Origin: a virus
DNA length: 28,006 bases
Virus record (IMG/VR): IMGVR_UViG_3300035663_000079
Location: 1 to 28,006 of that record
Strand: one strand, 5' to 3'
Shown here: in pieces, positions 19,009 to 27,612 of the stretch
Numbering within the stretch: the stretch's first letter is position 1
Layout: every line of letters starts with the position of its first letter
Translations under genes and position numbers: made by a program
Notes under the pieces: model-generated
Told to the model about the DNA's origin: nothing
What the model saw: the letters and a program-made list of their open reading frames with translations, nothing else
Database searches by the model: none

Positions 19009-19719
19009 ATGTACAACCCAAAATTTAACTATACCACTTTTAATCGTGTCAACATTGATGGCAAAAGACACTATGATACACCTGCAGGTAAGCTACCTTC
19101 AGTAACAACCATACTTGATGCTACTAAACCTGAAGAAGAAAAACGTGCATTATTTGAATGGAAAAAACGTGTAGGTGCAGAAAAAGCACAGCAAATTACT
19201 ACGGAAGCTGCAAATCGTGGTACTAAAATGCACACTTATCTAGAACGATATATTAAAGATGGTGTACAACCACCTAAGTCATCTAATTTCATGCACCATG
19301 ATAGTTGGCACATGGCAGAACAAGTTATACATGGTGGATTAAATCATTGTCAAGAATTTTGGGGTGTAGAGGTGCCATTATATTATCCACAATTATATGC
19401 AGGTACTACTGATTGTGTTGGTGTACATAAAGGTATTCCTAGTATTATTGACTTTAAACAATCTAATAAACCTAAAAAACGTGAATATATTGATGGGTAT
19501 TTTCTTCAGTTAGTATTTTATGCTAATGCACATAATGAAGTACATGGTACTAATATTAGTCAAGGTGTTATTATGATGTGTGTTAAACCTGACAACAACC
19601 AAACACCATTATATCAGGAATTTATTTTACAAGGTGATGATTGGAAACGATTCAACAGAATGATGTGGGATCGTTTAGAACAATACTTTGAGGAAAAACA
19701 AACCCTACACGTTGCATAA
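19009..19719 (+). CDS. PD-(D/E)XK exonuclease, RecB/Cas4-like
   Basis: A 236-residue nuclease with the hallmarks of the PD-(D/E)XK family: PSVTTIL near 30-36, an upstream helix with RGTKMHTYLERYI (the H-x-x-x-E motif), AGTTDCVG containing the conserved Asp, and IIDFKQSNK as the D-x-K motif. A Q-L-x-x-Y-A helix follows (FLQLVFYANA), as in RecB-type nucleases. This kind of protein degrades or processes DNA ends during phage recombination or host DNA breakdown. It has its own sigma70 promoter, which points to early or middle expression. No Shine-Dalgarno is seen. Confidence 0.9.
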   Translation: MYNPKFNYTTFNRVNIDGKRHYDTPAGKLPSVTTILDATKPEEEKRALFEWKKRVGAEKAQQITTEAANRGTKMHTYLERYIKDGVQPPKSSNFMHHDSWHMAEQVIHGGLNHCQEFWGVEVPLYYPQLYAGTTDCVGVHKGIPSIIDFKQSNKPKKREYIDGYFLQLVFYANAHNEVHGTNISQGVIMMCVKPDNNQTPLYQEFILQGDDWKRFNRMMWDRLEQYFEEKQTLHVA

Positions 19720-19722
19720 TTG

Positions 19723-19730
19723 AATAAATA
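19723..19730 (+). promoter_or_regulatory. Late promoter octamer AATAAATA
   Basis: AATAAATA three bases after the nuclease stop and 25 bases before the tail-fibre ATG. The leader has only a weak AAAAGA as ribosome-binding signal. Confidence 0.55.
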
Positions 19731-19755
19731 AGTATATCACTATAAAAGATATACT

Positions 19756-22407
19756 ATGTCAATTATCCAAATAAGTAAAATCCAAGTAAGGACAGGTAAC
19801 TTAATTGATTTGCCTCAATTAAGTGCGGGTGAGTTCGGTTGGGCAGACGATGAGCGCAGATTGTTTATTGGAAATGATTCCAATCGTGTAGGGGACCCTG
19901 ACCCAAACAATACCGAAATTCTTACCAAATATAGCCCCATTGAGTTAAGTGGTAATGTTACCATTGCTAATGTAGAAAACTTACACGTAGGTGGGGGCAA
20001 CAACGGATACTTTTTACAAACTAATGGTAATGGTACATTGGTTTGGAGTGCCATCCCAGGTGGCTCAACAAGCAACATTGCAGGATCAACAGGACAAATA
20101 CAATTCAATACCGCAGGTGGTTTTGATGCTAGCGCAAATTTAACCTTTGATAAAGCTAATAGTACATTAGATGTTAATGGTCATATTAAGAGTGCCAATT
20201 TAACAGTCAATACTAATTCAGAATTTTCTAATGCAATATTTACAGGTAATTTACGTGTTTCTAATACAGATCAAAACACTTTTGTAGTTTTTGCTGATGC
20301 TAATAGCATTGTATCAATTGGTAGTGGACAAGTATTTGCTAATCGCTTAAATGCTAATCAAGCAAATATTGCAGGTAACATTATTTCAAATACAATTACT
20401 GCAAACTTGTTTATTCGTGCAGCTTCAACCTTACTTGTAAATGATGGTTCTAATTCAAATATCGCAGGTAATCTTATTGTTGGTAACAATAACGTATGGG
20501 CAAATTCAGATGGTATTGCTCTAACAGGTAATCTTACTGCACAAGGTTATATTTCAGGTGAAAGTGTCACCGCAAATTCTATTACAATCAACACAAGCGC
20601 AAACATTAATGGTGTCAATCTAGATAGTTCTACGGTTACAGCAGCAAACTTCACCTCTAATACAGGTGTGTTCACAGGTAATGGTAGCGGATTAAGCGCA
20701 TTAAACGCAAGTAATCTATCAAGTGGTACGATTCCATCAGCAAGATTGTCAGGATCTTATTCTATTGACGTTGATGATGCAACAACCGCAGGTACAGTAA
20801 CAACTAATGCTCAACCTAATATTACAAGTGTTGGTACATTAACATCATTAAGCGTAGGTGATATAACATCTACAGGTAATTTATCAGCACAAAATGTCAT
20901 TGCAGCTAATGGTGCCAATGTCATAGGTGCGTTAGGTGTGGTTGGATCAGGTAATATTTCAGCTAACTTAACAGTTGGTGGTAATATTACAGCATCAGGA
21001 GCAACGTTTGGAAATACAGTAACAGCTACAACCTTTGTTGGAAATGTCACTACACCGACAATTATTGAAGGTAATAGCAATGTTTTAATTTATTCAAATG
21101 GTAAGATTGGTATTACTAGTTACGGACAAGCAGATGTTTTAAGTATACAATCAGATGGAACATCAGCGAATTCAACCTTTGCAAATAATGTAACGGTAGT
21201 TGGTAATCTTACTGCAGGTTCATTACACGGTCCGTTATCAAATGGTACAAGTAATGTTACAGTAGCTAATGATGCAAACATTGTTTTAACGGTTGATGGT
21301 AATAATATTGCTAACTTTACAGCGACTACAGCTAATGTATTTGGTAATTTAGTTGTAAGTTCACATGTAATTGCACCTAATTTTGTTGGTGCATTGGCAA
21401 ATGGTAATAGTAGCGTTAATATTCCTGCAGTCAATGGTAACGTTAACATTAGCGCAATTGGTACGCCCAATGTGGTTGTAGTGGCTAATACAGGTGCTAT
21501 TATTAATGGTACGTTAACAGCCAATGGTAATATAGTAGCTAATAATGTCAATGGTGGAAACTTAGTTACAGCTAATTTCTTCAGTGGTGTTATTACAACT
21601 GCTGCCCAACCTAACATTACTTCGATTGGAACTTTAGCAGATTTAAATATCTCCAATTCAATGACAGTTGGTGCTAATATTGATGCCAATGTTGTTATTG
21701 CTGCTAATGGTTTATACGGGCAATTACAAACCGCTAATCAAACTGTAATTACTCAAGTTGGTCAACTAACCAATCTTACCGTTGGTAGTGGACTAATAGT
21801 CTCTGAATTTTTCCCTAATGGTGATTTTGTAACTTCTAATGCAGTAGTAAGTGGATCATTAACTGTTGGTGGTAATGTTCTCATTACTAATTTAAATTTA
21901 GATAGTGGATTTACCGCAAATGGAAACATTACTGCTAATTATTTCTTAGGAAATGGTTCACAATTAACAGGGCTTAATGGTCCATTGTTTAGAGCAGTTA
22001 ATAGCGTGTCACAATCGTTGACAACAGGCACTACTAATTTAATTTATGCTGCTACCACCGATAATATTGGAACATATTATAACACTGTTAATGGTAGATT
22101 TACACCACTTGTTGGGGGATATTATCAAATTAATGTTTCATTATTACCTCAGCTTGTTTCAGGCGTAGCTAGTGGATCGTTTAGTATAGCTTTATATAAG
22201 AATGGATCATTGATAGCTCAAGGACCTACTGTTGCTATCACACCAACATTGGGATTACTTGGATATAGTAATCTATCTACTTTATTATACTTAGATGGTG
22301 TAAGTGATTATATTAGTATCGGTGCAATTAGTTCTGTAATAAGTGGTACATGGCAAAGTACAGCGTCAGTGCTTAATTATTTTCAGGCAGCTTGGATAAG
22401 AGAATAA
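19756..22407 (+). CDS. Tail fibre/receptor-binding protein with C1q/TNF-like tip, 883 aa
   Basis: The first 75 residues (IQVRTGNLIDLPQLSAGEFG, then WADDERRLFIGND) form the N-terminal module found on many T4-like phage fibres and baseplate-attached proteins. Residues about 75-740 are a long Asn/Gly/Thr/Ala-rich region of short repeats such as N-L-T-V-G-G-N-I, likely a trimeric beta-helix shaft. The block QPNITSxGTL occurs near residues 352 and 616 and a variant, QTVITQVGQL, near 662. The C-terminal 139 residues (745-883) resemble a C1q/TNF-like jelly-roll (FRAVNSVSQSL, GRFTPLVGGYYQINVSL, FSIALYKNGSLIAQG). Such a trimeric tip commonly binds the receptor. Confidence 0.85.
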   Translation: MSIIQISKIQVRTGNLIDLPQLSAGEFGWADDERRLFIGNDSNRVGDPDPNNTEILTKYSPIELSGNVTIANVENLHVGGGNNGYFLQTNGNGTLVWSAIPGGSTSNIAGSTGQIQFNTAGGFDASANLTFDKANSTLDVNGHIKSANLTVNTNSEFSNAIFTGNLRVSNTDQNTFVVFADANSIVSIGSGQVFANRLNANQANIAGNIISNTITANLFIRAASTLLVNDGSNSNIAGNLIVGNNNVWANSDGIALTGNLTAQGYISGESVTANSITINTSANINGVNLDSSTVTAANFTSNTGVFTGNGSGLSALNASNLSSGTIPSARLSGSYSIDVDDATTAGTVTTNAQPNITSVGTLTSLSVGDITSTGNLSAQNVIAANGANVIGALGVVGSGNISANLTVGGNITASGATFGNTVTATTFVGNVTTPTIIEGNSNVLIYSNGKIGITSYGQADVLSIQSDGTSANSTFANNVTVVGNLTAGSLHGPLSNGTSNVTVANDANIVLTVDGNNIANFTATTANVFGNLVVSSHVIAPNFVGALANGNSSVNIPAVNGNVNISAIGTPNVVVVANTGAIINGTLTANGNIVANNVNGGNLVTANFFSGVITTAAQPNITSIGTLADLNISNSMTVGANIDANVVIAANGLYGQLQTANQTVITQVGQLTNLTVGSGLIVSEFFPNGDFVTSNAVVSGSLTVGGNVLITNLNLDSGFTANGNITANYFLGNGSQLTGLNGPLFRAVNSVSQSLTTGTTNLIYAATTDNIGTYYNTVNGRFTPLVGGYYQINVSLLPQLVSGVASGSFSIALYKNGSLIAQGPTVAITPTLGLLGYSNLSTLLYLDGVSDYISIGAISSVISGTWQSTASVLNYFQAAWIRE

Positions 22408-22419
22408 CTATTAAATGTT

Positions 22420-22857
22420 ATGAACATTTTCCAATGCTCTTTTGAACAACGTTTACGGGATTGGAAAGATTTAAGAAGTAAAATATCCGACTATTCTATT
22501 CCCGATAAATGTATTGCTATTGATGCGTGGTGGCAGATGGCACCATTAGTAACCTATCATTTACATCCATTAGATCAAGGAAGTTGGCCTGATCCTTGGA
22601 CTTTATTATCTGAAAATATGTATTGCCTATTGACTAGAGCATTGGGAATTGTATACACTTTGGAGATGAGCAAAATCAGTGATATAAGTCTTGTAATCGC
22701 AGATGATAAACAAGGTACAGAATGCCCTTTAGTCTTAGTCGATAGCGCAAAATATGTACTTAATTATTGGCCTAACACTGTGTTAAATAATTGTCTCAAA
22801 GATTTCAAGATTAAAAAACAACTTTCACTAGACTCAGCAAAAAGAAAAATAAAGTAG
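22420..22857 (+). CDS. Conserved hypothetical protein upstream of nrdA, 145 aa
   Basis: Contains a Trp/Pro/Asp-rich block, AIDAWWQMAPLVTYHLHPLD followed by GSWPDPWTLLSEN, and then YCLLTRALGIVYTLEM. I recall the same WWQ...WPDPW...RALGI pattern in T4-like phage proteins of unknown function. The protein ends in a basic helix. It starts 12 bases after the fibre stop with no clear Shine-Dalgarno and precedes nrdA by nine bases. A tail-fibre chaperone was considered because of its position after the fibre, but the sequence gives no support. Confidence 0.75.
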   Translation: MNIFQCSFEQRLRDWKDLRSKISDYSIPDKCIAIDAWWQMAPLVTYHLHPLDQGSWPDPWTLLSENMYCLLTRALGIVYTLEMSKISDISLVIADDKQGTECPLVLVDSAKYVLNYWPNTVLNNCLKDFKIKKQLSLDSAKRKIK

Positions 22858-22866
22858 GATTTATAT

Positions 22867-25191
22867 ATGACAATACACGTAATTAAGCGAGATGGATCTC
22901 GTGTTCCCTTAGATATCGCAAAAATACAGCGTCAGGTACAGAATGGATGCCGTGGTATCGATAATGTTAGCCCAAGTATGGTTGAAATTAGAGCACAAAT
23001 TCAATTTACCGATGGCATGACAACCGAAACCATTGATAAACTATTGCTCAAGGCAATGGTTGATTTGATTGATGAAACTGAAAACCCTGAAACTAACCAT
23101 GTTAACTACCAATATGTAGCAGGTCGCCAACGTGTTTCTATGTTGCGCAAAGAAGTCTATGGAAAATATGAACCACCACGTTTATACGATATTATAAAAC
23201 GTAATGTTGAGTTAAGTATGTATACCCCTGATTTGTTGGAGTGGTATAGTGAACAAGAATGGGATACGATTGAGTTATTTTTAGATCATGATAAAGATCA
23301 AAAATACACCTATAGTGCGATTGAACAGCTATGTGAAAAGTATCTTGTACAAAATCGTGCTACAGGTAAAATTTATGAAACTCCACAAATAAGATATGCT
23401 ATTGCAGCAGCTACAGCATTTCACAATGAACCAAAAGATACTAGATTAAAGTTAGTAAAGGAATATTATGAGTGCGCTTCAGATGGTCATTTCACTCTTG
23501 CCACCCCTGTGCTTGCTGGGCTTGGGACTACTACTAAACAGTTCAGTTCTTGCGTTCTTATCAGTAGTGATGATACCCTTGATAGCATATTTGCTGCAGG
23601 AGAAATGATGGCAAAGTATGCGAGTAAACGTGCAGGTATTGGGTTAGAAATCGGTAGAATTCGTCCATTAGGTGCACCTATTCGCAATGGTGAAATTAAA
23701 CATACAGGATTAGTACCATTTTTAAAGAAATGGTTTGCTGACCTTCGTTCATGCTCACAAGGTGGTATTCGTAATGCAAGTTGTACGGTTACACTTCCTA
23801 TATGGCATGCACAATTTGAAGATTTTATTGTACTAAAAAATAATCAAGGTACCGAAGAAACACGTGTACGACAAATGGATTATAGCATTGTTGTAAGTAA
23901 ACTATTTTGGCGCAGATATAAAAACAATGAAAATATCACATTGTTTGACCCACATGAAGTACCTGATTTATACGAAGCTTATTACAGAGATATAGTTGAA
24001 TTTGAGAAATTGTATGTTAAATATGAACATGCAAAGAATATCAAGAAAAAAGTTATCTCTGCTGAAGAAATATTTAAAAATGGTATATTAAAAGAAAGAA
24101 CAGATACAGGAAGAATATATTTTGTCAACATTGATAACGTTATTAAACAAAGCTCTTTTGATACTAAAACAGATCCTATATACCAAAGCAATCTTTGTCA
24201 AGAAATACTACTGCCGACTCGTCCGTTCCAAAGAATTGATGACCCTAATGGCAGGATTGCCCTATGCACATTAGGTAGTATTAATTGGGGTGCATTTAAA
24301 ACACCACAGGATATGCGCAAGGCATGTCGTGTGCTTGTACGTAGTTTAAGTAATTTACTAAGTTACCAAGATTTTCTTAGTGTACAAAGTGCACTAGCTA
24401 ATAGCGAGTTCGAACCATTAGGAGTTGGTGTTACCAATCTTGCTTATTGGCATGCACGTAGAAATTATTCTTATGGTGCACCTGATGCACTTGCTGAAGT
24501 AAAACGTTGGATGGAACATCAAGCATTTTATTTAACAGAAATGAGTGTAGAACTAGCACAAGAGCGTGGCTCATGCCACCGTAGCCAATATACTTATTAT
24601 GGCAAAGGTGTTTTTCCATGGGAGCGTAGAGCAGAAGGTGTCAATGATTTAACTGATTTTACACCAAGTATTGATTGGGAACCATTACGTGCAAAAATGA
24701 AACAATATGGCATTCGTAACGCAACGTTAATGGCTATTGCACCTGTTGAGTCTAGCTCAGTAGTACTGAATAGTACAAATGGTATTGAAATGCCTATGGA
24801 ATTGATCAGTGTTAAGGAAAGCAAAGCAGGTAGTTTTGTGCAGGTAGTTCCTGAGTACAAACGATTAAAAGGTCGTTATCAACTCATGTGGGAACAAACA
24901 GATTGTGTGGATTATTTAAAAACTGCAGCAGTTTTAGCAGCATATATTGATCAAAGCATAAGTACGAACACGTTTTACAATCCTGCACATTATGAAGGAG
25001 GTAAGGTACCTGCTACCATAGTTGCTAAAAATTTGATGTTAGGCATACATTGGGGGCTTAAGACATATTATTACTCATTGATTAATAAGATGGGCGCAAA
25101 GGCAGCATTAAAAGATGACAATGTTATTCCATTTACGCCACCCATTGAAGAAGAATTTTTAGAAGAAGATTGTGAAGCTTGCAAATTATAG
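22867..25191 (+). CDS. nrdA: Ribonucleoside-diphosphate reductase, large (alpha) subunit, class Ia
   Basis: A 774-residue class I alpha subunit. An N-terminal ATP cone is present (VIKRDGSRVPLDIAKIQRQV). Active-site residues are visible: C229 and C467, the redox pair; N442-x-C444-x-E446, the radical site in NLCQE; and the YY pair of the radical path in KTYYYSLINK. The C-terminus ends in CEACKL, the Cys pair reduced by glutaredoxin or thioredoxin. The enzyme makes dNDPs for phage DNA replication. TAGGAT precedes the ATG. It forms a near-contiguous operon with nrdB and the glutaredoxin. Length and all key residues look intact. Confidence 0.98.
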   Translation: MTIHVIKRDGSRVPLDIAKIQRQVQNGCRGIDNVSPSMVEIRAQIQFTDGMTTETIDKLLLKAMVDLIDETENPETNHVNYQYVAGRQRVSMLRKEVYGKYEPPRLYDIIKRNVELSMYTPDLLEWYSEQEWDTIELFLDHDKDQKYTYSAIEQLCEKYLVQNRATGKIYETPQIRYAIAAATAFHNEPKDTRLKLVKEYYECASDGHFTLATPVLAGLGTTTKQFSSCVLISSDDTLDSIFAAGEMMAKYASKRAGIGLEIGRIRPLGAPIRNGEIKHTGLVPFLKKWFADLRSCSQGGIRNASCTVTLPIWHAQFEDFIVLKNNQGTEETRVRQMDYSIVVSKLFWRRYKNNENITLFDPHEVPDLYEAYYRDIVEFEKLYVKYEHAKNIKKKVISAEEIFKNGILKERTDTGRIYFVNIDNVIKQSSFDTKTDPIYQSNLCQEILLPTRPFQRIDDPNGRIALCTLGSINWGAFKTPQDMRKACRVLVRSLSNLLSYQDFLSVQSALANSEFEPLGVGVTNLAYWHARRNYSYGAPDALAEVKRWMEHQAFYLTEMSVELAQERGSCHRSQYTYYGKGVFPWERRAEGVNDLTDFTPSIDWEPLRAKMKQYGIRNATLMAIAPVESSSVVLNSTNGIEMPMELISVKESKAGSFVQVVPEYKRLKGRYQLMWEQTDCVDYLKTAAVLAAYIDQSISTNTFYNPAHYEGGKVPATIVAKNLMLGIHWGLKTYYYSLINKMGAKAALKDDNVIPFTPPIEEEFLEEDCEACKL

Positions 25192-25199
25192 GATATTAA

Positions 25200-25406
25200 A
25201 TGAAAGAAAAATTAATTAGTGTGTCAATCGCACATTTTGAGTCACACATTAGAAAGCATTGTATGAATATTGAAGTTATGTTGAATAACCCAATAGCCAT
25301 ACCTGAACACACAGATATTATGGACGCAATTGAAAAAGAATTGGCATTAATTGCAGATTATGAAGATAAACTTTCCGTTCTTAAAAAATATTTTAGAGGT
25401 GAGTAA
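25200..25406 (+). CDS. Small conserved protein between nrdA and nrdB, 68 aa
   Basis: A short helical protein (SIAHFESHIRKHCMNIEVML, then EHTDIMDAIEKELALIADYE). The H-x-x-D-I-x-x-A-I-E segment looks like a family I recall in the same position in aquatic T4-like phages. Probably an alpha-helical hairpin or coiled coil. It could be a reductase accessory protein, based only on position. The stop shares one base with the next ATG. Confidence 0.75.
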   Translation: MKEKLISVSIAHFESHIRKHCMNIEVMLNNPIAIPEHTDIMDAIEKELALIADYEDKLSVLKKYFRGE

Positions 25407-25600
25407 TGAAAGAATCAGCAGTTGAAGCATTAGTAGTTACGCTAAAATCTGAGGTTGATGATATTAATGCTTTAATATCAAAATTATATGCACAATATGG
25501 TGTTGATGTGTTATTAAATTTTGATCATAACAATGGTTTAGGTATTGCACCAAAATTAAGTGTTATGAGAATTACACAAACAGTGGATTATACAAAATGA
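25406..25600 (+). CDS. Small protein between nrdA and nrdB, 64 aa
   Basis: A 64-residue protein with an N-terminal amphipathic helix (VEALVVTLKSEVDDINALIS) and a short C-terminal beta part. It overlaps the upstream stop by one base (TAATG) and nrdB by four bases (ATGA), so it is translationally linked to both. I do not recognise it. Its composition differs from that of its upstream neighbour, so it is not an obvious duplicate. Confidence 0.65.
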   Translation: MKESAVEALVVTLKSEVDDINALISKLYAQYGVDVLLNFDHNNGLGIAPKLSVMRITQTVDYTK

Positions 25601-26703
25601 GTAAAGAACAATATAACTTAAAAACAAAAGTAGATTACTTAAACCGTCATATGTTTTTGGATGGTGCAATTACTGTACAAAGATTCGAAGAAGTCAAATA
25701 TCCAAAGATTGCAAAGTTTGAAGAAACTGCACGTGGATTTTTTTGGGTACCTGAAGAAGTTACACTAACCAAAGATAAAATGGATATGAAAGATGCTAGT
25801 GAAGCCATTAAACATATCTTTACTAGTAACTTGTTACGACAAACTGCACTTGATAGTATACAAGGTCGTGCACCATCACAAGTGTTTACTCCTGTAGTAA
25901 GTTTGCCTGAACTAGAAGCACTAGTAAACAATTGGTCATTCTTTGAAACCAATATTCATAGTAAAAGCTATAGTCATATTATACGTAATATTTACGGTGT
26001 ACCAAAAGATGTATTCAATACTATTCACGATACACAAGAAATTATTGATATGGCATCTAGTGTGGGCAAATACTACGATGAGTTACATAAGCTAAATTGT
26101 TTGAAAGAAACTTCTGAAGCTCCTTATATTCCTTTCCTTGAATCAACACATATTAAAGCAATTTGGTTAGCACTTAACGCAAGTTATGCATTAGAAGCAT
26201 TTCGTTTTATGGTATCATTTGCTACAAGTTTAGCGATGGTAGAGAACAAGATCTTTATTGGTAATGGTAATATTATTAGTTTGATATTGCAAGATGAATT
26301 ATTACATACTGAATGGACAGCATGGATGATTAATCAAGTAGTCAAAGAAGATCCACGTTTTGCAAAAGCTAAGGTTGAATGTGAACAAGAAGTATACGCA
26401 CTGTATGAAGATGTTATACGTGAAGAAAAATTATGGGCAGATTATTTGTTTAAGAAGGGACCTGTTATTGGTTTAAATGCTGATATATTAAAAGATTTTG
26501 TGGATTACACTGCTTTTTCTAAGCTTAAGGATATCGGTATTAAATATCAGGGCAGTCATCCTAAGAGCAATCCTATTCCTTGGTTTAACAAGCATTTAAA
26601 CGTTAACAAGAAACAGGCAGCTTTACAAGAAACAGAAAGCACAAGTTATGTTATTGGCGTAATGAGTGATACAGTTGAAAAGGAATTACTGCCTGAACTA
26701 TAA
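25597..26703 (+). CDS. nrdB: Ribonucleoside-diphosphate reductase, small (beta) subunit, class Ia
   Basis: A 368-residue R2 protein, similar in length to E. coli NrdB (about 375). Visible landmarks: FFWVPEEVTLTKDKMDMK (the metal-ligand Asp), LDSIQGRAPSQVF, the helix with E117, H121 and the radical tyrosine Y125, the second Glu in ALEAFRF, and DELLH with Glu and His ligands. The C-terminus is acidic and ends in ELLPEL, as needed to dock on NrdA. In E. coli the first Glu and His are three apart; here they are four apart because of one extra residue (ETNIH against ETIH). The gene overlaps the upstream small ORF by four bases. Confidence 0.97.
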   Translation: MSKEQYNLKTKVDYLNRHMFLDGAITVQRFEEVKYPKIAKFEETARGFFWVPEEVTLTKDKMDMKDASEAIKHIFTSNLLRQTALDSIQGRAPSQVFTPVVSLPELEALVNNWSFFETNIHSKSYSHIIRNIYGVPKDVFNTIHDTQEIIDMASSVGKYYDELHKLNCLKETSEAPYIPFLESTHIKAIWLALNASYALEAFRFMVSFATSLAMVENKIFIGNGNIISLILQDELLHTEWTAWMINQVVKEDPRFAKAKVECEQEVYALYEDVIREEKLWADYLFKKGPVIGLNADILKDFVDYTAFSKLKDIGIKYQGSHPKSNPIPWFNKHLNVNKKQAALQETESTSYVIGVMSDTVEKELLPEL

Positions 26704-26711
26704 GGCATATA

Positions 26712-27110
26712 ATGGATTTAAAACTTGCTAAAAAGATACTTAATAGTATTAAGTGGAGCATGAATAGAAACAAAATAAGTCAAAGACCTGTCAAAGATAT
26801 TATATTAAGCCCACAAGATATTATAGAGATTTATAACAAGCAGGAAGGAAAATGTTATTGGACTAATGTCAATTTGGATACAAAGTATAATTATATTGCG
26901 TATCACCCACTTGCAATTAGTGCAGACAGAAGAGATAATACGCAACCATATGTGAAAGATAATATTGTATTAACAATGAGAATATTAAATTTAGGTAGAC
27001 GTGAGTTTCCTGAAAATGAGTTTCCCAAAGTTATTGATCATTTGATGGAAAATTTCGCAGTACAATACTTGAATAAAAAGGAAAAAAATGAAAGCAATTG
27101 TATGGAGTAA
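26712..27110 (+). CDS. HNH-like endonuclease, 132 aa
   Basis: The middle of the protein fits the HNH/endonuclease VII-like plan: EGKCYWTNVNL (the first strand with one Cys), HPLAISADRRDNT (His then S-x-D-R), and YVKDNIVLTMRILNLGR (the N-x-V-L-T helix). Compare S-x-D-R-I-D-x-x-x-G-Y-x-x-x-N in typical HNH proteins. The first catalytic His may be H65 in YHP. Insertion between nrdB and the glutaredoxin is a common place for free-standing homing endonucleases in T4-like phages. Activity is inferred from motifs. The 3' end overlaps the next gene by 23 bases. Confidence 0.72.
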   Translation: MDLKLAKKILNSIKWSMNRNKISQRPVKDIILSPQDIIEIYNKQEGKCYWTNVNLDTKYNYIAYHPLAISADRRDNTQPYVKDNIVLTMRILNLGRREFPENEFPKVIDHLMENFAVQYLNKKEKNESNCME

Positions 27111-27309
27111 GTACCATTGTCAATATTGTGAACAAGCAAAATCATTATTAAAACAAAAAGGTATTGAGTTTGAAGAACGTAAAATTGGTGATGGATGGAC
27201 TAAAGAAGATTTATTGGAAGTAGTTCCAACAGCTAGAACAGTTCCTATAATTTTTCTTAATGATGAATACGTAGGTGGATTTGAACAACTTAAACAGAGG
27301 TTAATGTGA
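27088..27309 (+). CDS. grx: Glutaredoxin
   Basis: A 73-residue glutaredoxin with the CQYC active site at residues 11-14, the conserved TVP cis-proline loop and the GG-[FY]-E-Q motif (VGGFEQLKQRL) at the end, which binds glutathione. In phages of this type it reduces the C-terminal Cys pair of NrdA. AAGGA lies just upstream of the ATG. It overlaps the HNH-like gene, so it likely gets translated from the nrd transcript. Confidence 0.95.
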   Translation: MKAIVWSKYHCQYCEQAKSLLKQKGIEFEERKIGDGWTKEDLLEVVPTARTVPIIFLNDEYVGGFEQLKQRLM

Positions 27310-27608
27310 ATATTGAATTAGATGAGATTTATACGTTTAAAATGAATAGTGGCGAGGAAATTGTCGCTAAAGTAATACAACTGCAAGACAATAAGGTTAT
27401 CGTCAAAGATCCTGTAAGTATTGCCCCAGGACCACAAGGCATGGGATTAATTCCAAGTTTATTTACTGCGGATCATGAGAAAAATATTACACTAAATACT
27501 AATAACGTTGCGTTATATGGTGAAACTGATACAGCTATACGATCAAAGTATATTGAAGCTACTACAGGTATTGCCACACCAACACAAAAGAAGGTTATTT
27601 TAGGATAA
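27306..27608 (+). CDS. Small Lsm-like beta-barrel protein, 100 aa
   Basis: Starts on GTG overlapping the glutaredoxin stop. The first 45 residues have an Sm/Lsm or small beta-barrel pattern (YTFKMNSGEEIVAKVIQLQD, then NKVIVKDPVSIAPG). The middle is Gly/Pro-rich (GPQGMGLIPSLFTAD), and the C-terminal part is probably flexible. I recall a conserved family with this plan in T4-like cyanophages. The function is unknown. It lies at the switch from nucleotide metabolism to baseplate genes. Confidence 0.75.
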   Translation: MNIELDEIYTFKMNSGEEIVAKVIQLQDNKVIVKDPVSIAPGPQGMGLIPSLFTADHEKNITLNTNNVALYGETDTAIRSKYIEATTGIATPTQKKVILG

Positions 27609-27612
27609 TATT

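Noticed and set aside
19815-21689. Long open frames on the minus strand opposite the tail-fibre gene (including one of 189 codons)
   Set aside because: They mirror the Asn/Thr/Gly repeat codons of the fibre gene, have low-complexity Leu/Val/Pro/Thr content, no ribosome-binding site, and no promoter. They are composition shadows.
22420-22857. Tail-fibre assembly chaperone
   Set aside because: Only the position behind the fibre gene supports it. The WWQ/WPDPW blocks do not resemble known fibre chaperones, and the gene is closer to nrdA.
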